DNA from: Alphaproteobacteria bacterium TMED93
GTDB lineage: Bacteria > Pseudomonadota > Alphaproteobacteria > TMED109
Assembly (NCBI GenBank): GCA_002171495.2
Contig: NHEU02000071.1
Location: 5,696 to 11,520 of the forward strand
Length of the DNA: 5,825 nt
Reading direction: 5' to 3'
In this document: positions 5,650 through 5,825 of the stretch, one piece after another
Layout of the letters: the number at the start of each line of letters is the position of its first letter
Numbering within the stretch: the stretch's first letter is position 1
Notes under the pieces: generated by a model
Told to the model about the DNA's origin: nothing
The model's database searches: none
Seen by the model: only the letters and a program-made list of their open reading frames with translations
Program-made: the position numbers and the translations under genes

Positions 5650-5825
5650 AAGCTCTCTTGTACGATAAATTAAATACTAAGCTTCTAGAAAAGAAATTAG
5701 AAAAATCTGGCACTCCTAGTATTTTACTAATGCTGAGAGCAGGCTATAACTTATATCAGTTAGTAAAAAAAAGTTTTGATTATGATAAGATTATTGCTAT
5801 TGCTGGGCCAGGAAATAATGGAGGA
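5646..5825 (+). CDS. nnr: NAD(P)H-hydrate epimerase, YjeF_N domain (partial, C-terminus outside window)
   Basis: The first 60 residues of a YjeF_N-family protein; the frame is open to the right edge. The enzyme interconverts the R and S epimers of NAD(P)HX, the hydrated, inactive form of NAD(P)H, so that the dehydratase can restore them. Visible are the substrate-region motif LMLRAG (28-33, compare LMERAG in relatives) and the Rossmann-like strand and loop IIAIAGPGNNGG (49-60), the strongest signature of the family, which normally continues with Asp-Gly. Whether the gene also encodes the C-terminal NAD(P)HX dehydratase domain, as in E. coli Nnr, cannot be told here. The ATG lies inside the preceding hydrolase gene's stop (ATGA), without a Shine-Dalgarno sequence, so the two genes are very likely co-translated. 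Family assignment is strong despite the short visible part. Confidence 0.9.
   Translation, partial: MKALLYDKLNTKLLEKKLEKSGTPSILLMLRAGYNLYQLVKKSFDYDKIIAIAGPGNNGG

Noticed and set aside
1..5825. Mobile element, CRISPR array, tRNA or rRNA gene, toxin-antitoxin or defence genes
   Set aside because: I found no transposase or integrase motifs, no regularly spaced repeats, no tRNA-like cloverleaf, and almost all DNA is accounted for by metabolic genes with short spacers.

Overview
The window looks like part of the chromosome of an AT-rich (about 30% GC by eye) free-living bacterium with a compact genome. Genes are tightly packed, spacers are short, several start/stop codons overlap, and lysine, asparagine and isoleucine are heavily used. 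TGA serves as a stop and tryptophan is encoded by TGG, so the code is standard. The enzyme families (EHN-type epoxide hydrolase, CitE-like CoA lyase, FadN-like dehydrogenase, crotonase with an atypical active site) suggest a proteobacterium, perhaps one of the streamlined marine lineages. That placement is inference; there is no rRNA or other marker here.

Layout. (1) Positions 1-1481, minus strand: a two-gene unit in which an epoxide hydrolase is followed, with a 1-nt stop/start overlap, by a CoA-lyase (HpcH/HpaI/CitE-like) gene that runs off the left edge. A good sigma-70-like promoter for it lies in the 82-nt divergent spacer. (2) Positions 1564-3587, plus strand: a 3-hydroxyacyl-CoA dehydrogenase related to the dehydrogenase half of FadN-type fusion enzymes, followed 2 nt later by an unrecognised exported protein. 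(3) Positions 3597-3800, minus strand: a small two-helix membrane protein, converging on the previous gene with 9 nt between stops. (4) Positions 3910-5825, plus strand: a crotonase-family protein with a strong ribosome binding site, then a kynurenine-formamidase-like alpha/beta hydrolase, whose stop overlaps (ATGA) the start of an NAD(P)HX epimerase gene that runs off the right edge.

How the genes may work together. Three of the enzymes (CoA lyase, hydroxyacyl-CoA dehydrogenase, crotonase) belong to acyl-CoA metabolism, and an epoxide hydrolase beside them fits degradation of lipids, terpenoids or other hydrophobic carbon. The last two genes could share a link to nicotinamide cofactors (formylkynurenine hydrolysis feeds NAD synthesis; the epimerase repairs damaged NAD(P)H), but this rests on adjacency alone. 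The window reads as ordinary metabolic chromosome. I see no mobile element, CRISPR array, RNA gene, defence system or clear new system. The points of interest are the dehydrogenase lacking its usual fused hydratase domain, the crotonase lacking one catalytic glutamate, and the unrecognised exported protein coupled to a beta-oxidation enzyme.
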